From Methanomicrobia archaeon JdFR-19 (GTDB taxonomy: Archaea > Halobacteriota > Methanosarcinia > DSM-18856 > Methermicoccaceae): a stretch of 52,840 bases of DNA. The translations under genes were made by a program, and so were the position numbers. The stretch lies in the NCBI GenBank assembly GCA_002010075.1, contig MTMG01000003.1:1-52840 (forward strand), read 5' to 3'. Position 1 is the first letter of the stretch; every line of letters begins with the position of its first letter. This document shows positions 52,487 through 52,840 of this stretch, one piece after another. Under the pieces are notes generated by a model, which worked only from the letters and a program-made list of their open reading frames with translations, did no database searches and had not been told where the DNA came from.

Positions 52487-52840
52487 TTAGGCTTCTTCGT
52501 TCCAGTGGAGACCTACTATTGCTGCGTCCAGTATGTTCACCCTGTCATCGTTGTTCAGATCAGCTCCATCGTCGTAATTTGCCTCACCATACTGCGAATT
52601 CCAGTGGAGACCTATGAGAGCTGCGTCCAGTATGTTCACTCTGCCATCTCCGTTTGCATCCCCTGCCATGTAGACATAAACATCCACTGTCTTGGTACCA
52701 ATGCCTCCCTCATTATCCTCGACTGTGAGTGTTGTCTGGTATGGCACATACCCCGAGCCATCCCATTGATATGTGGTGTAGGTGTGGCTCACAACCTCTC
52801 CAGTGTCGGTGTTGCCATCTCCGAAGTCCCATTCATACGA
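52487..52840 (-). CDS. PKD-domain and dockerin protein, 3' end only
   Basis: The visible 117 C-terminal residues open inside a PKD domain (SYEWDFGDGNTDTGEVVSHTY, then PYQTTLTVEDNEGGIGTKTVDVYV). They end in a type I dockerin: two calcium-binding repeats, DANGDGRVNILDAALIGLHWN and DLNNDDRVNILDAAIVGLHWN, with Asp/Asn ligands at positions 1, 3, 5 and 12. Such proteins are exported and bind cohesins; archaeal examples occur on methanogen surfaces. The frame is open to the window edge, so the N-terminus lies outside. The GTG at 52792 is inside the PKD domain and is not a start. The stop is TAA. It is convergent with gpmI, with a 35-base gap. Confidence 0.88.
   Translation of the reverse strand, partial: SYEWDFGDGNTDTGEVVSHTYTTYQWDGSGYVPYQTTLTVEDNEGGIGTKTVDVYVYMAGDANGDGRVNILDAALIGLHWNSQYGEANYDDGADLNNDDRVNILDAAIVGLHWNEEA

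Overview
The window is archaeal and comes from a methylotrophic methanogen. Supporting genes are an A1AO-ATPase operon, PAN, RPA, a methanofuran-biosynthesis gene (mfnF), F420-dependent mer, and monomethylamine and dimethylamine methyltransferase genes (mtmCB, mtbCB) with their activator ramA. The presence of mer, with RPA plus an RPA-associated protein, fits a Methanosarcinales-like (Halobacteriota) lineage better than Methanomassiliicoccales. That placement is inference; I could not search a database.

The most striking feature is the genetic code. Besides the expected pyrrolysine (Pyl) TAG in mtmB and mtbB, in-frame TAG codons interrupt hisA (twice), hom, a folP-type DHPS, an NhaP antiporter, thiI, a ferredoxin-linked FAD oxidoreductase and gpmI. 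In nearly every case conserved sequence continues in the same frame after the TAG. All the interruptions are TAG, never TAA or TGA. Of 58 genes whose 3' end lies in the window, I count 38 ending in TGA, 20 in TAA, and none that must end in TAG. The two genes that reach a TAG at their end (a BASS transporter and the FAD oxidoreductase) each have TGA two codons further on. This is what a genome reading TAG as a sense codon, presumably Pyl, would look like.

Layout. 1-5.4 kb: atpHIKECFA, minus strand. 5.4-9.9 kb: mfnF placed one base after a tRNA(CAU), a glutaredoxin, two small conserved archaeal genes, a CDF transporter and a B12-binding radical SAM protein. 9.9-13.2 kb: hisA, uppS, a BASS transporter, tRNA-Glu and NAC. 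13.2-19.4 kb: an operon hom, NosD-like secreted beta-helix protein, glyA, folD, folP. 19.4-22.6 kb: PAN, a Nif3-like protein, tRNA-Leu and an AT-rich patch with two unknown genes.

22.6-36 kb is the methylamine region. On the minus strand are a five-gene permease operon made mostly of tiny membrane proteins, followed by HEAT-repeat, zinc-ribbon membrane and CBS genes and ramA. On the plus strand are mtmC, mtmB, mtbC, mtbB, a tiny membrane protein, a second permease, an ACR3-like transporter and an FAD oxidoreductase. Permeases import methylamines; MtmB and MtbB move methyl groups to MtmC and MtbC; RamA reactivates the corrinoid; Mer (49.5 kb) belongs to the branch that oxidises methyl groups. 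At 38.7 kb lies an MtmB paralogue with Phe in place of Pyl. 36.9-52.8 kb also holds nhaP, an Lrp regulator with an aminotransferase, a UPF0182 protein, thiI, RPA genes, ferredoxin plus FAD oxidoreductase, a DUF151 protein, mer, ribC, gpmI and the 3' end of a PKD-dockerin protein.
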